NCBI GenBank assembly: GCA_018389105.1
Contig: JACATO010001108.1
Coordinates: 62,001 to 126,000 of the forward strand
Length of the DNA: 64,000 bases
Reading direction: 5' to 3'
From: Nautilus pompilius
Taxonomy: Eukaryota; Mollusca; Cephalopoda; Nautilida; Nautilidae
A model generated the notes under the pieces. The model did no database searches. It was not told where the DNA came from and saw only the letters and a program-made list of their open reading frames with translations. This document shows, in pieces, positions 33,058 through 45,200 of the stretch. The translations under genes were made by a program, and so were the position numbers. Each line of letters opens with the position of its first letter. Position 1 is the first letter of the stretch.

Positions 33058-35372
33058 TGTCTCCCCAGCCCCTAACACATCCATCTCTGCCTACAGAGTA
33101 ATCATACATATTGTCTTCTCAGCCCCTAACACATCCATCCCTGCCTACAGAGTAATCATACATATTGTCTCCTCAGCCCCTAACACATCCATCCCTGCCT
33201 ACAGAGTAATCATACATATTGTCTCCTCAGCCCCTAACACATCCATCCCTGCCTACAGAGTAATCATACATATTGTCTCCTCAGCCCCTAACACATCCAT
33301 CCCTGCCTACAGAGTAATCATACATATTGTCTCCTCAGCCCTAACACACATCCCTGCCTACAGAGTAATCATACATATTGTCTCCTCAGCCCCTAACACA
33401 TCCATCCCTGCCTACAGAGTAATCATACATATTGTCTCCTCAGCCCCTAACACATCCATCCCTGCCTACAGAGTAATCATATATATTGTCTCCTCAGCCC
33501 TATCCATCCCTGCCTACAGAGTAATCATATATATTGTCTCCCCAGCCCTTAACACATCCATCCCTGCTTACATAGTAATCATACATATTGTCTCCCGAGC
33601 CCTTAACACATCCATCCCTGCCTACAGAGTAATCATATATATTGTCTCCCCAGCCCTTAACACATCCATCCCTGCTTACATAGTAATCATATATATTGTC
33701 TCCCCAGCCCTTAACACATCCATCCCTGCTTACATAGTAATCATACATATTGTCTCACCAGCCCTTAACACATCCATCCCTGCTTACATAGTAATCATAT
33801 ATATTGTCTCCTCAGCCCTTAACACATCCATTCCTGCTTACATAGTAATCATATATATTGTCTCCCCAGCCCTTAACACATCCATCCCTGCCTACAGAGT
33901 AATCATATATATTGTCTCCCCAGCCCTTAACACATCCATCCCTGCCTACAGAGTAATCATATATATTGTCTCCTCAGCCCTATGCATCCCTGCCTACAGA
34001 GTAATCATATATATTGTCTCCTCAGCCCTATGCATCCCTGCCTACAGAGTAATCATATATATTGTCTCCTCAGCCCTTAACACATCCATCCCTGCTTACA
34101 TAGTAATCATACATATTGTCTCCTCAGCCCTATCCATCCCTGCCTACAGAGTAATCATATATATTGTCTCCTCAGCCCTTAACACATCCATCCCTGCCTA
34201 CAGAGTAATGACATATATTGTCTCAGCCCTAATCATCCCTGCCTACAGAGTAATCATATATATTGTCTCCTCAGCTCTTAACACATCCATCCCTGCCTAC
34301 AGAGTAATGACATATATTTGTCGCCTCAGCCCTTAACACATCCATCCCTGCCTACAGAGTAATCATATATATTGTCTCCTCAGCCCTTAACACATCCATC
34401 CCTGCCTACAGAGTAATCATATATATTGTCTCCTCAGCCCTTAACACATCCATCCCTGCTTACATAGTAATCATATATATTGTCTCCTCAGCCCTTAACA
34501 CATCATATATATTGTCTCCTCAGCCCCTAACACATCCATCCCTGCTTACATAGTAATCATACATATTGTCTCCTCAGCCCTATCCATCCCTGCCTACAGA
34601 GTAATCATATATATTGTCTCCTCAGCTCTTAACACATCCATCCCTGCCTACAGAGTAATGACATATATATTGTCTCCTCAGCTCTTAACACATCCATCCC
34701 TGCCTACAGAGTAATGACATATATATTGTCTCCTCAGCCCTTAACACATCCATCCCTGCCTACAGAGTAATCATATATATTGTCTCCTCAGCCCTTAACA
34801 CATCCATCCCTGCTTACATAGTAATCATACATATTGTCTCCTCAGCCCTATCCATCCCTGCCTACAGAGTAATCATATATATTGTCTCCTCAGCCCTTAA
34901 CACATCCATCCCTGCCTACAGAGTAATCATATATATTGTCTCCCCAGCCCTTAACACATCATATATATTGTCTCCTCAGCCCCTAACACATCCATCCCTG
35001 CTTACATAGTAATCATATATATTGTCTCCTCAGCCCTTAACACATCATATATATTGTCTCCTCAGCCCTAACACATCCATCCCTGCTTACATAGTAATCA
35101 TACATATTGTTCTCCTCCTCAGCCCTATCCATCCCTGCCTACAGAGTAATCATATATATTGTCTCCTCAGCCTTAACACATCCATCCCTGCCTACAGAGT
35201 AATGACATATATATTGTCTCCTCAGCTCTTAACACATCCATCCCTGCCTACAGAGTAAGACATATATATTGTCTCCTCCTCAGCCCTTAACACATCCATC
35301 CCTGCCTACAGAGTAATCATACATATTGTCTCCCCAGCCCTTAACACATCCATCCCTGCCTACAGAGTAATG
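33058..35372. repeat. 54-bp minisatellite, about 43 copies
   Basis: Unit begins GTCTCCTCAGCCCCTAACAC, then ATCCATCCCTGCCTACAGAG and TAATCATACATATT. Variants switch CCCC/CCCT, CCTACAG/CTTACAT and ACATATT/ATATATT, and several units lack the AACACAT part. Because 54 is divisible by 3, the minus strand keeps an open frame of an 18-residue repeat over parts of the array; I regard this as fortuitous. Confidence 0.96.
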
Positions 35373-36129
35373 ACACACACACATATATACCAACCAAACC
35401 AAGGTTTATTCCTATAATTAACCCTAACCCTCTCAGCCTTTGCGCTTCTATGCCATTTCTTCGATTGTCAGCCACAGCCAATCCACGATCGATGGCTTCA
35501 AACTCCCTATTGGTATCCAAAAGGAAGATTAAAATAAAATGCATTAAAGAACAATCTCCCTCTAAGTTATTACGTGGATAAATACCTTCGGAATGACAAG
35601 CGAGCACTGCAAACAGGAAGGGACGTGCCACGTGTTCAGGAATGTGGTCGGATGGATGGATGGATGATGTGGGTGGGTGTGGTGAACTAACTTCTCTGTG
35701 CTTACTTTCTGTTTTGTTTTTTTTTACACACACGAGGGTAAAAAAAGGGGTCTGTGGAACCTTAGAAATGTTTATCTTTACCATAAACGTAGGTCGTCTC
35801 GCCGTTAATCGGTTATCACCAAATATGAAACTACGGCTCAAGTCAGTACAATTTAGGGGATTTAAAAAAAAAAAAGAAAAAAAGAAGAGAGAGAGAGAGA
35901 GAGATGAATGCAACACTTCCCCTGCATGAATATTTGCCTTAAAAACAAGGTACCTTTGTTTGAAAGATTTAGTCATCTTTTCTTTTGTGTTCACCTGGAA
36001 CTTCTCCAGATGTGTGTTCATTAGGGAAGAAACTGAAAGCTCATATTTTCCACATTATAAAGGCAATGAAATGCAACTCTTAAGTGCTATTGACAGCAAA
36101 CGTTTAAGCCAAAGAAGCAAATGATCACA
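35373..36129. other. Intergenic spacer between two arrays
   Basis: A minus-strand ORF of 226 codons (35341-36021) covers this spacer and runs into the minisatellite. It contains poly-Phe/Ser low-complexity stretches and no domain. No gene is supported. Confidence 0.5.
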
Positions 36130-36430
36130 GTGGAGAGAGAGAGAGATGGGTAGAGAGACGTAGAGAGAGAGAGATGGGTAGAGAGACGTAGAGAGAGAGA
36201 GAGAGAGAGAGAGAGATGGGTAGAGAGACGTAGAGAGAGAGAGAGAGAGATGGGTAGAGAGACGTAGAGAGAGAGAGAGGAGAGATGGGAGAGAGATGGG
36301 TAGAGAGAGACGTATAGAGAGAGAGATGGAGAGAGACGTAGAGAGAGAGATGGGTAGAGAGACGTAGAGAGAGGGAGAGACGTAGAGAGAGAGAGGAGAG
36401 AGACGTAGAGAGAGAGATGGGTAGAGAGAC

Positions 36431-36464
<34 letters not shown>

Positions 36465-36828
36465 GTAGAGAGACGTAGAGAGGAGAGGGAGAGAGAGATG
36501 GGTAGAGAGACGTAGAGAGAGAGAGAGAGATGGGAGAGAGATGGGTAGAGAGACGTAGAGGAGAGAGAGAGATGGGTAGAGAGACGTAGAGAGAGAGAGA
36601 GAGATGGGTAGAGAGACGTAGAGAGAGAGAGAGATGGGTAGAGAGACGTAGAGAGAGAGAGATGGGAGAGAGAGGTAGAGAGAGAGAGATGGGAGAGAGA
36701 GGTAGAGAGAGAGAGATGGAGAGAGAGGTAGAGAGAGAGAGAGAATGGGTAGAGAGACGTAGAGAGAGAGGAGATGGGAGAGAGAGGTAAGAGAGAGAGA
36801 TGGGTAGAGAGAGATAGAGAGAGAGAGT
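36130..36828. repeat. GA-rich satellite with GGGTAGAGAGACGTAGAG units
   Basis: About 700 bp of GAGAGATGGGTAGAGAGACGTAGAGAGA-type units with variable GA length. Distinct in unit from the larger GA satellite at 25534-28298. Confidence 0.95.
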
Positions 36829-39800
36829 CCTCGCAGTTATTAAAGTTGCCCCAAATGCTTGTTTATTTTTACTTTGTTCGTTTTTTTTGTCTTTACCGAT
36901 CCGTTAACAGACCCCCCTCTCTACCTACCTTGTTAAGAATCTAGTGAAATCATCTCAGAAGTCCATCTCGTTAGAAGTGCCAACCCGCTATTTATAGCTG
37001 TTAGTGTATTTAAAAAGGCGAGGGAGGAGGCAGGAAATATCAGGGGCAGGTGGAGGAAAACGAAACACAAAATTAAAAAAAAAATAAATAAATAAGTAAA
37101 TAAAATAATTCTAATTAGAAATGTAAGAGATCTGTTTAATTGTTGCGTGTAGTCCTTCAGAGAAAGTAAAATTGTGTATGGCCTGGTGACTATAAACTTG
37201 ATATATACCTTTAGCAAGGTTTTCACTATACACACCTACTGCTAGGAGTGGAGTGGATTTCAGTCAAACTCCCCTTCTGCATACCTGAAAGAAGAAATCT
37301 GAAATTCTGCAGATAACAGCAAAACACAAAAATAAAGTTGTGTTTTCTCTCTCTGCACACGTTCGTCGTAACTTCTTTCAAATCACATTCACTAGTAATC
37401 TCTTTTCTGTATCAAAATGGCTGAGATTGTGCTAATTCCAGTGACAACATTGCAGATCTAATACCAAAACACTCTAAATGCACAATTCAGATAACTCTGA
37501 CATTGGTGTTTTGTAAACAGTGGGAGTAAGTATTTTGTTCTGAATGGAATAGTTATGAAACTATTAATTAATCTTGAGTTCTGCCAAGTGCAGCCATTAC
37601 ATAAGAATTTAGGCAAGAGTTTACAATAAGTAATGTTATTGTTGTCATGTGATTTCTTTCTTACCTGGCACTGGAAAGAAATCTGTGACAGACTGAGATA
37701 AGCCAGATCTGCTATTGACTTATTGTGCACCATAAGCAAGAAACACCAATCCCAAAATAGTAGTATTTTGTGCCATTATGAAAGTATATTGGTATTTTTT
37801 TGTTCTATTTGTAATATTACATGCAGACTTCCACCGTTGTCACCAAGGTTAATTAAATTCAATGGGCAAACAATTTGCTGACAGTGGAACAAAGATCCCA
37901 GCTTGTCTCTAGGCCTAGGAGTATAATAAGGATGGCACTGTTGTGTCTAATGTACACCAAGTCACACAAGGTAGCATAACCTAGCAACGGCTCGAATGGA
38001 CCTGAGCAAAGTACTCACTCAGGTGAGAAAAATCTGTGAAAGACCGAGAGAGCCTGCCCATGCATACAGTTTCCAGTAACTTAACAACTTTATCTATAAA
38101 AAATGCATGTAATTATGAAAGCTCTACTAACACATCAAAAGTTATAGTTTAAAGCTGGTAATAATTAGAGATAACTTGAGTGGTGTGCATAGCTTGTACC
38201 AACAGATTCAAGGGTGAGGTCTGTGAAAAAAAAAGCAACAGAAGTGATGGGTGTGTAGCCTAAAAGCATGACCCAAGTATCCAACCAACAAGCAATGTTA
38301 TGAACAATCCCACATATATATTTTTTTTTTTTGCACTGCACTAATAATACAGACGATTACTATTACTGTTTTTGACTAGCGTTGATTTGGTAAATTAGTC
38401 TGTTTAGCTATTGCTAGACGCTACATCGTGTCATAGACCCATAGTTTTAATTAGTGGATGTTTGCAACAACAGTGGGACTACTAATTAGGCATATTGCCA
38501 CTCTAAAATTAAAGAAAAAATTTCCATAAGACATTTAGGAAACTAGTGACTTGGTTAAATCAAACTATTGACAGGGTTTGGTAGCATTAGTTTTATTTGT
38601 ATTAATTTTCAGCTGAACCAAATAGATCACTGGGGATCTTTCATGCAGCAGGTGGGAGCCAGCACCAAGCTCATCTACTTATGGATCTGGAGTCTAAGCA
38701 AGCTACTCAACCAGACACATGATCTTGCAATCCACATCAGAATTTATTTATCTACAGCTGAGACTAAAGCAAACAACAGATTTTACTAATGTCAAAAAAT
38801 CTCGATTTTAAAGCATTATTTTTGCCAAGATAAGAACTACAAGTTTCATAAATGTTTTATGAATGGATGTCAATGAAGCTGCAATTCCACTGGCCTGATA
38901 AATACTAGGCATGGTATATAGCCCTAAATGCAATAGAGGATTTTGCATTGATTGTGCATTATTTGCAGTTTTCTCCAGAGTCAAAAAGTCATTAACAAGA
39001 TGGACAAAAATATCTTCTGTGATGCTGAACCATATTGAAATGGAATATCATGAGATAGAGCAAAGCCTAATGGCGAGGATCTGGTGAACATACCATTGTG
39101 CAGATTCAATGAAGAAACTGTTGAACTCACAGAGAACTCTGAACTTCTGAAGATGATTGCAGAGACAGCCTTATCTTTCTGGTTGTCAGTGCAATTTACA
39201 ACGTAGCAACAAGGCATGCAAATCACCTGGTAAACCAGATAGCTTTCTTGCTCTATTGCATCTAATATTTGGCTCTTTGCATTTTTTGTGGATTCCATTT
39301 CCAGCATTTATGAAAAATCTCTTGGGTTTATCCACTAGAGAACATATTTTGCTTGAAATTTTGAAAGCAGTCCGAGTTTGGACTGGTTATTATTTACCAG
39401 TGTAGAGGCCAAGGATATAATAGTGTAAGCAAGACATTTAGCAGCAAAGAATCAGCAGACAAATTTAGGTAGAGAACTCCATTATCATTGTGTTCACTGC
39501 ACAGGTGCACGTTTCTTGAACCGAGTTATGGTTCCATAGTGCACTGACATTTCTATTAAGCATTTGGCTGTATCATAAAGTTTTTAGTGGTTATCGTTTA
39601 TGGCCTATCAACGGAAGACTATGAGGTGACAAGAGTAAAATGTTACTCTGGCAGCAAATAATAAGCATCGTCCCTTCTCTCAGGCTTAACGATCACATTC
39701 TTTTTTACAGTTTATAGGATGTTAGCACCCATGGCAGGCATTACAACAAAACTGTGACAGAGGACCGTTACCACGATAGCAGAGGTGAAAGACATGTACA

Positions 39801-42160
39801 GCCAACAACAGCACAATGTTGAAGATATCTTCAGCAACATATTCACATACAGAATGGCCAAGTCTGTTAGGTCAGAACCCCATATGCCAACGTCCCAGCT
39901 GAAAACGTTGACTACAGGTAATTTTGAGCCTAATACATTCAATATTTTAAATCTATGTACTCATTTATTATTCATTGTGATTGTTCCATGGTGAGCTATC
40001 ACTTAAATTAACTATCAGCTGTATTCTGTAGTTTAATTTAAAATGTTTTCCTCTTTGCAGAAGAAATCTTTCCATCCAAAAACAAATGGATGCTCAATTC
40101 AAGTCTTTTGACTACAGCCATAAAAATGGTGGGCTTAGTTATTGGTGTCATCTGTTCAAGAACCATTTGCCATAGCAATCAAGGTGTACACAAATGACCT
40201 ACCATCTCCCAAGATTTTGTACACGAGACTAATATATGGAAATTCAAGTGGAAAGATGATTGTTTAGGACAACATCATCTTGTGGCACTGCCGCTATTAA
40301 GGTGAGAAACCTCTTAAAGCTTCACAAGCGCACACTCGACTAAAGAAACTGCATTATTGTACTGTTGAATAATTTTGTATAATATTTCACGTTATTACTT
40401 TTTATCCAAAGTATTGCGCACCCCGTTTGTTTTTTTTTGTGTCACACCTGGAAGATTTAATGAGTACTCAACCACACCTGTCACCAGCTACAGGTGGTGC
40501 AGAGTAATCAAACTAATCAGAGTAAAACAAATTTCTAATAAATTTTGCAATGCGTCAACTCGTTAAATCCTTTCTGTTTATCCAGACTCAGATTGATAAC
40601 TATTTTGGTCGCAAAAGAAAAGCAACTGGTTTGGTAGTTTTAATTTTAATAACCTACCATTTATACTATCAATGCAATAAACTGTACATGGCAGTTTAGC
40701 TAAGCGTTGCATTTCCAGCACTCCCTGTAAACCAAGCATCCCAGACACAATTCCATTTTTAAAATATAGAGTCTCCCCTAATGCCAATGAAACACGTGCA
40801 ACCAAAGATGACAGTGCATGCTTTAATAAAATTTTAAAAACACATTTTAATACATATTAGGGATGGTCAACTAAAACCAGAGTGGGTGCAGATGCCATAA
40901 TGGCAATGCTATTTCAGCCAAGTTTTGTTTGAACATCCCTAATACATTCAAACTTAGAACCCTGCAGATCTGTACACAAAGGATGGCTACAGTAGCGTTC
41001 CAGTTTGGGGCTGGGTATTTATTCTAACGGCTCTTTCTGGCAGATAATAGCTGCTACAGTTCCATGGAACTACTTTCGAGACAGATAGTGATAGAAGACA
41101 TGACATCCAGAGAGAGAGATCAACAAAGAGGTAAGCAAATGGCTATAGGAAAGCTATTCTATCATCAATGGCTTATAGATGCTAATGATGATTCATCGGC
41201 TTTGATGAAAGATGAACAGAGTTTATATCCTGGCAGAAATTGTCTTTTTGCGTAAACGAACAGTTGCTGAACAAGCTGAGAAGCCACAGACCACAAATTA
41301 TTTTTTCTAACTCCTTTAGTTCACAATGTTGAGTTGATGACATCCCTCCTTGACTGTTCAGGTTGATAAGCCATTTCTTTTTTTCCTCATGAAGCAGGCT
41401 ATGCAAAAACTGTTAAACTGCAATCAGCTACACAATAAACAATCAACAACTGTAATTTTAGATATGGCTTTTATTTAATTAATCTTTACATTTCTTTTTC
41501 TTTAATTATAAGCACACCTTTCAGGTTTATTCACTTATTCCTTTTAACTCAAATGCTAAAAGTACATTCTGAACATGAAAGTAGAAAGAAAATTGGTTTG
41601 CAGGTTAAATATAGTTACAACAAACAACAAACCTAAAGAATGTGAATGCTCAAAACTCTCCTGGATTAAAATAAAGAAACCAAAATAATCTAGTTTAACC
41701 ATCACAGTTTTATATCACAGAAGTTTCATTCTGCCAATAAACGAACAAAGTAATGATCAGAATAGTACAATTCAAATTAATTTCTTAAATTGTTTTATAT
41801 ATTTTTATTTTACACACAACATACACTGTACAAACATCAATTTATAAAAAGCCAAGAATCTACTTGTAGAAATTTTGATACAAAATAAGCAGTACAATTA
41901 ATGAGATCGGAGAGAAATGCAAATGAAAAAAGGAGGCCATGTTTGTGTGCGTGCATCTGAGAGAGAGAAACTGACTTTAGAGTCTGCTGGTCATTGCTCA
42001 ATGAATGAAACAGTTACTTCTTTAAATTGCAGCTTTGGCAGGATTATTGAGAGTTTCATAAATGTATTTACAATATACATGTATGTATACACACCCACTC
42101 ACACACACACATGCATTCACACGTATGTACGAATACGTATATTCTGAAAATGGATCACAG
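36829..42160. other. Intergenic region between calumenin and VCPIP1
   Basis: AT-rich, no intact gene. Contains the possible hAT relic at about 38880-40260. Confidence 0.5.
38880..40260 (+). mobile_element. Possible second hAT-type transposase relic (DUF4371/ZMYM-like)
   Basis: The best part is 39700-39930 on the plus strand, where LAPMAGITTKL, a block with EVKDMYSQQQHNVEDIF, and EPHMPTSQLKT resemble the C-terminal half of DUF4371-type hAT proteins (a usual PR-CGRQ-type motif is degraded). Stops are frequent elsewhere. Ends unknown. Confidence 0.35.
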
Positions 42161-42220
42161 CCTCAGCATTGCACAGATATTTCTTTATTAAATGAATGTT
42201 CCTTTTTGTTTGCTGTTTTG
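42161..42220 (-). other. VCPIP1: VCPIP1 3' UTR start with poly(A) signal
   Basis: AATAAA on the minus strand at 42189-42184, only about 32 nt past the stop. Further AATAAA sites lie at about 41809 and 41474, so a longer 3' UTR is possible. Confidence 0.45.
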
Positions 42221-42268
42221 CTAAGATGTATCCATTTCTTCAGCACTGGAAGCCGATTTCTCTTCAAA
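42221..42268 (-). CDS. VCPIP1: VCPIP1 exon 16 (residues 1068-1082, stop)
   Basis: Acceptor TTTTTTCCCCAG, then FEEKSASSAEEMDTS and TAG at 42221-42223. It resembles the vertebrate C-terminus (SVEELEEMD ... DHS). Confidence 0.88.
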   Translation of the reverse strand, partial: FEEKSASSAEEMDTS

Positions 42269-45200
42269 CTGGGGAAAAAAGATAAAAAAAATTTTTAAAA
42301 AGGGGTATCCATACATTTTTTCTTTATATTAAAGGGTAATCATGAGGTTAATATGCTATTGAACAAAATCAAATTATTTTGGAAGTCACTTTCAGCTCAG
42401 GTCAGTCCAGTGGTGATCCTTGTCAGAAAGACGTACTTCCTTGGCACGGACGCTTCACCGGTTGACCACGTGGATTTCCTCTGGTTTCCTGCCATATCTA
42501 AGAACAAGCAGTTCTTTTCCAGGTATGTTTGGTAAAGATTCCACGGGCAGCTTGACAGGCCAACATCCTGACTACCGCCACTCACAAGGCACCAGCTGTA
42601 CCTAGGAACTTGTCTCGTCACCAAGACTGATACCCTACACACCCCCTATTCTATCTGTGAGAGATCTTTCAATGCATTGACAAGATTTGTCAAGAAGAAT
42701 GGAATATTTAAAAAAATTTTTAATAAACTCTTTTCAACCAACCTTATATATTTAGGATTTTAATATTACCAGAGTATTTGTTAGATTAAGTACAGGCTAA
42801 GTATCAATAAAATAGTTCCCAGGTACTCATCACTTGTGTGCTACGATAGATGACTAGACTTCATTGTACGTAGAAGATCTGGCTTCCCCTTTGAGCTCAC
42901 AAAAACATGTCAGCCATGACCCGAAGATAAACTGACAAAAAAAAGGGGGGAAAACAAATCAACCAGCAATGCTTCTTATTTTTATTAACCTAGAGATTGT
43001 CTTTTTAAAGGCTCTGTTTCCATCCAGAATTTGCAGTTAGAATAACTGATGAAACTGGCTGACTATCAAGTAAACAGTACATCTGATAGGTTCAGTTTAT
43101 CTGAAAAGATGAGAGGAATGGGAGCCTACACAGAACCCACAAATAATGGCTTGATAGTACACACAGGGGACGAGAGTAGGCTGTCCAGTAAAACCCTACC
43201 GAAACCATTCTGGTTAGTGGTGAAGCAAACCCATGGCTGCACAAGAGAAACCTCACTTGCAACCCAGACCCACGGGGAAACAAGCACCATCCCGCCAGCT
43301 ATTAAAAATGGTTGCGTATAAATTCCTCTTTCATAACCATGCAGTACATGGATTTTTGTTCTCACCTTCTCTTGTTCAGGGGCTGAGCTTTCATAATCAT
43401 CAGGGACCTCTTTATCTATGTTATTTGCCAGAAGACTGATTAAATCCACTTTACTTTTTGTTGAAGTAGAATTCAGAACACTGAATCCTGGTCCAAGTCG
43501 CTGGTAGTTAGAGTCCTGGTCTGTGTGTGAACCCTCTACGTGCTTTGCCCTTCCCTCACCCGAAGACATATCCAAACCAGCTGGAATGACTTTGTACTCT
43601 GGGAGAGGCCGCAAGGAATGGCCCTGTCCTGAAAAGGGGATCTGATTGAGATGCTGCTGCTGCTGTTTGTCGGATTTGGCCCCTACCACTCCACCAGTCC
43701 CTATTTTCAGACCACCTGTCCCATCCTGTTCTGTTCTCTGTTTTTTGGCTTTTGTTTCCACATCTGGTTCGATTGGAAAATGCCCATATGGCTCAAGGCA
43801 CAGCTCTAACCTGTCATCTTTGGCACTATAACGAAAAACCTGAAAGACGACAACAGCATTACTAGGGTTAGGCTACAAATATTAAACTTATTGGATAGAT
43901 ATCAATAAATACCCTAAATACTCAGGTTGCAGGCACTGCTTCCATAATTTTGGGGAAAAAAAAATGGCACCAACAGAGAATCATAGCATAGAAACAACAC
44001 AAATTATTGTGTTTGTTCTAAATCTCCTAAGTTTTTATTAAATTCCAGAGACAAATCTGCTGGTAAGCCACATTTTGCTAACAAATAAAATCTGAAATAA
44101 GCATAGGCACCATCTGAAAAGAAAAGATAAATCCATAATATTTTAAACTATCACTCATTTTCACTTCTCTTTGGGTTACTTCAGACTTTTGAAGAGAGTA
44201 ACTACTGGACTACACTGGGGTCAGATCGCTTGAGCAGTCACCTTATCAGGCAAAGCCGGAACAGTAATGTGTTTTTTGTCTTTCAGACCCAAGTCACGCT
44301 CCAGTTGTTGATAGATCAAACCACCTGGGGAAAACAGATGGGGTTGGTGCTGGAAATAAGACCATACATCTTTTCCTGAAAGCTTTGCTGCAAGAACTAG
44401 TGACTCAATCGCTAAGTCCAGGTGCTCAGGAGCTGAAATCAAAAAAATTATATTTCAAAATTCAGTAATACTGAATGCCAGTTAAGGCAGAAAATAACAC
44501 ATCTATCCCTAAAAGATAAAGAATACAAATTTAAGATACTAAAAAAACAAAGCAGGTAATATAATATTCCAAAACAAACAAACATACAGGTAACAGATTG
44601 TAAGGTATTTGTAATAAATTATTGTAACAAAGGTATAATATAAATAGAAGGCAAGATAAACTAAAAACTGAGCAGTATGCTTACAGTATAAATAAACGAT
44701 TCTATAACTGACATTATTTCTACATGGAAATTGATGTATTTCTTTTGTTTTAATTTAATATGAGAAGTAAATTAGCACACATCAGATTTTAAAATAATAT
44801 AATTTAGATAGATGGAGCTTTGTACATTTTGTGATTTCTGTATCTTCCAATCATGCTTTGTTTTCTAAGAGTATGTCATTGAACTTAAATAAATGACAAT
44901 CTAGTCAGAAATTATGCAAATACTGTAATAAACTAGTAATGTTAAAACCAATATCTTTTCTCTAATAACGTGCACTTTGTTGGGTAAACAATTTTTAACT
45001 TTAAAGTAAATTAAAATATAATTAATTGCTGCTACAAAAATAAATGGAGTTTAACTAAAATATTTTAAAGTTTTAGAACTTATTTTAATATCCCAAATAT
45101 CTTGAATCTTTCTATCTCTGCAAACTGTTAATACCATTGATAGAAAACCTTACATAATCATGTGACTTCTAAACATTTACGTACATCTGACTATGATTCA

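Noticed and set aside
33500-33748. Repeat protein of 18-residue units on the minus strand
   Set aside because: Consequence of a 54-bp repeat unit; interrupted units break the frame across the array.
33058-35372. CRISPR-like array
   Set aside because: Units are contiguous without unique spacers and the DNA is eukaryotic; it is a minisatellite.
35341-36021. 226-codon minus-strand ORF
   Set aside because: Low-complexity, runs into the 54-bp minisatellite, no domain or splice support.
43049-43321. 90-codon plus-strand ORF in VCPIP1 intron 15
   Set aside because: No domain, intronic, opposite strand; more likely old repeat sequence.
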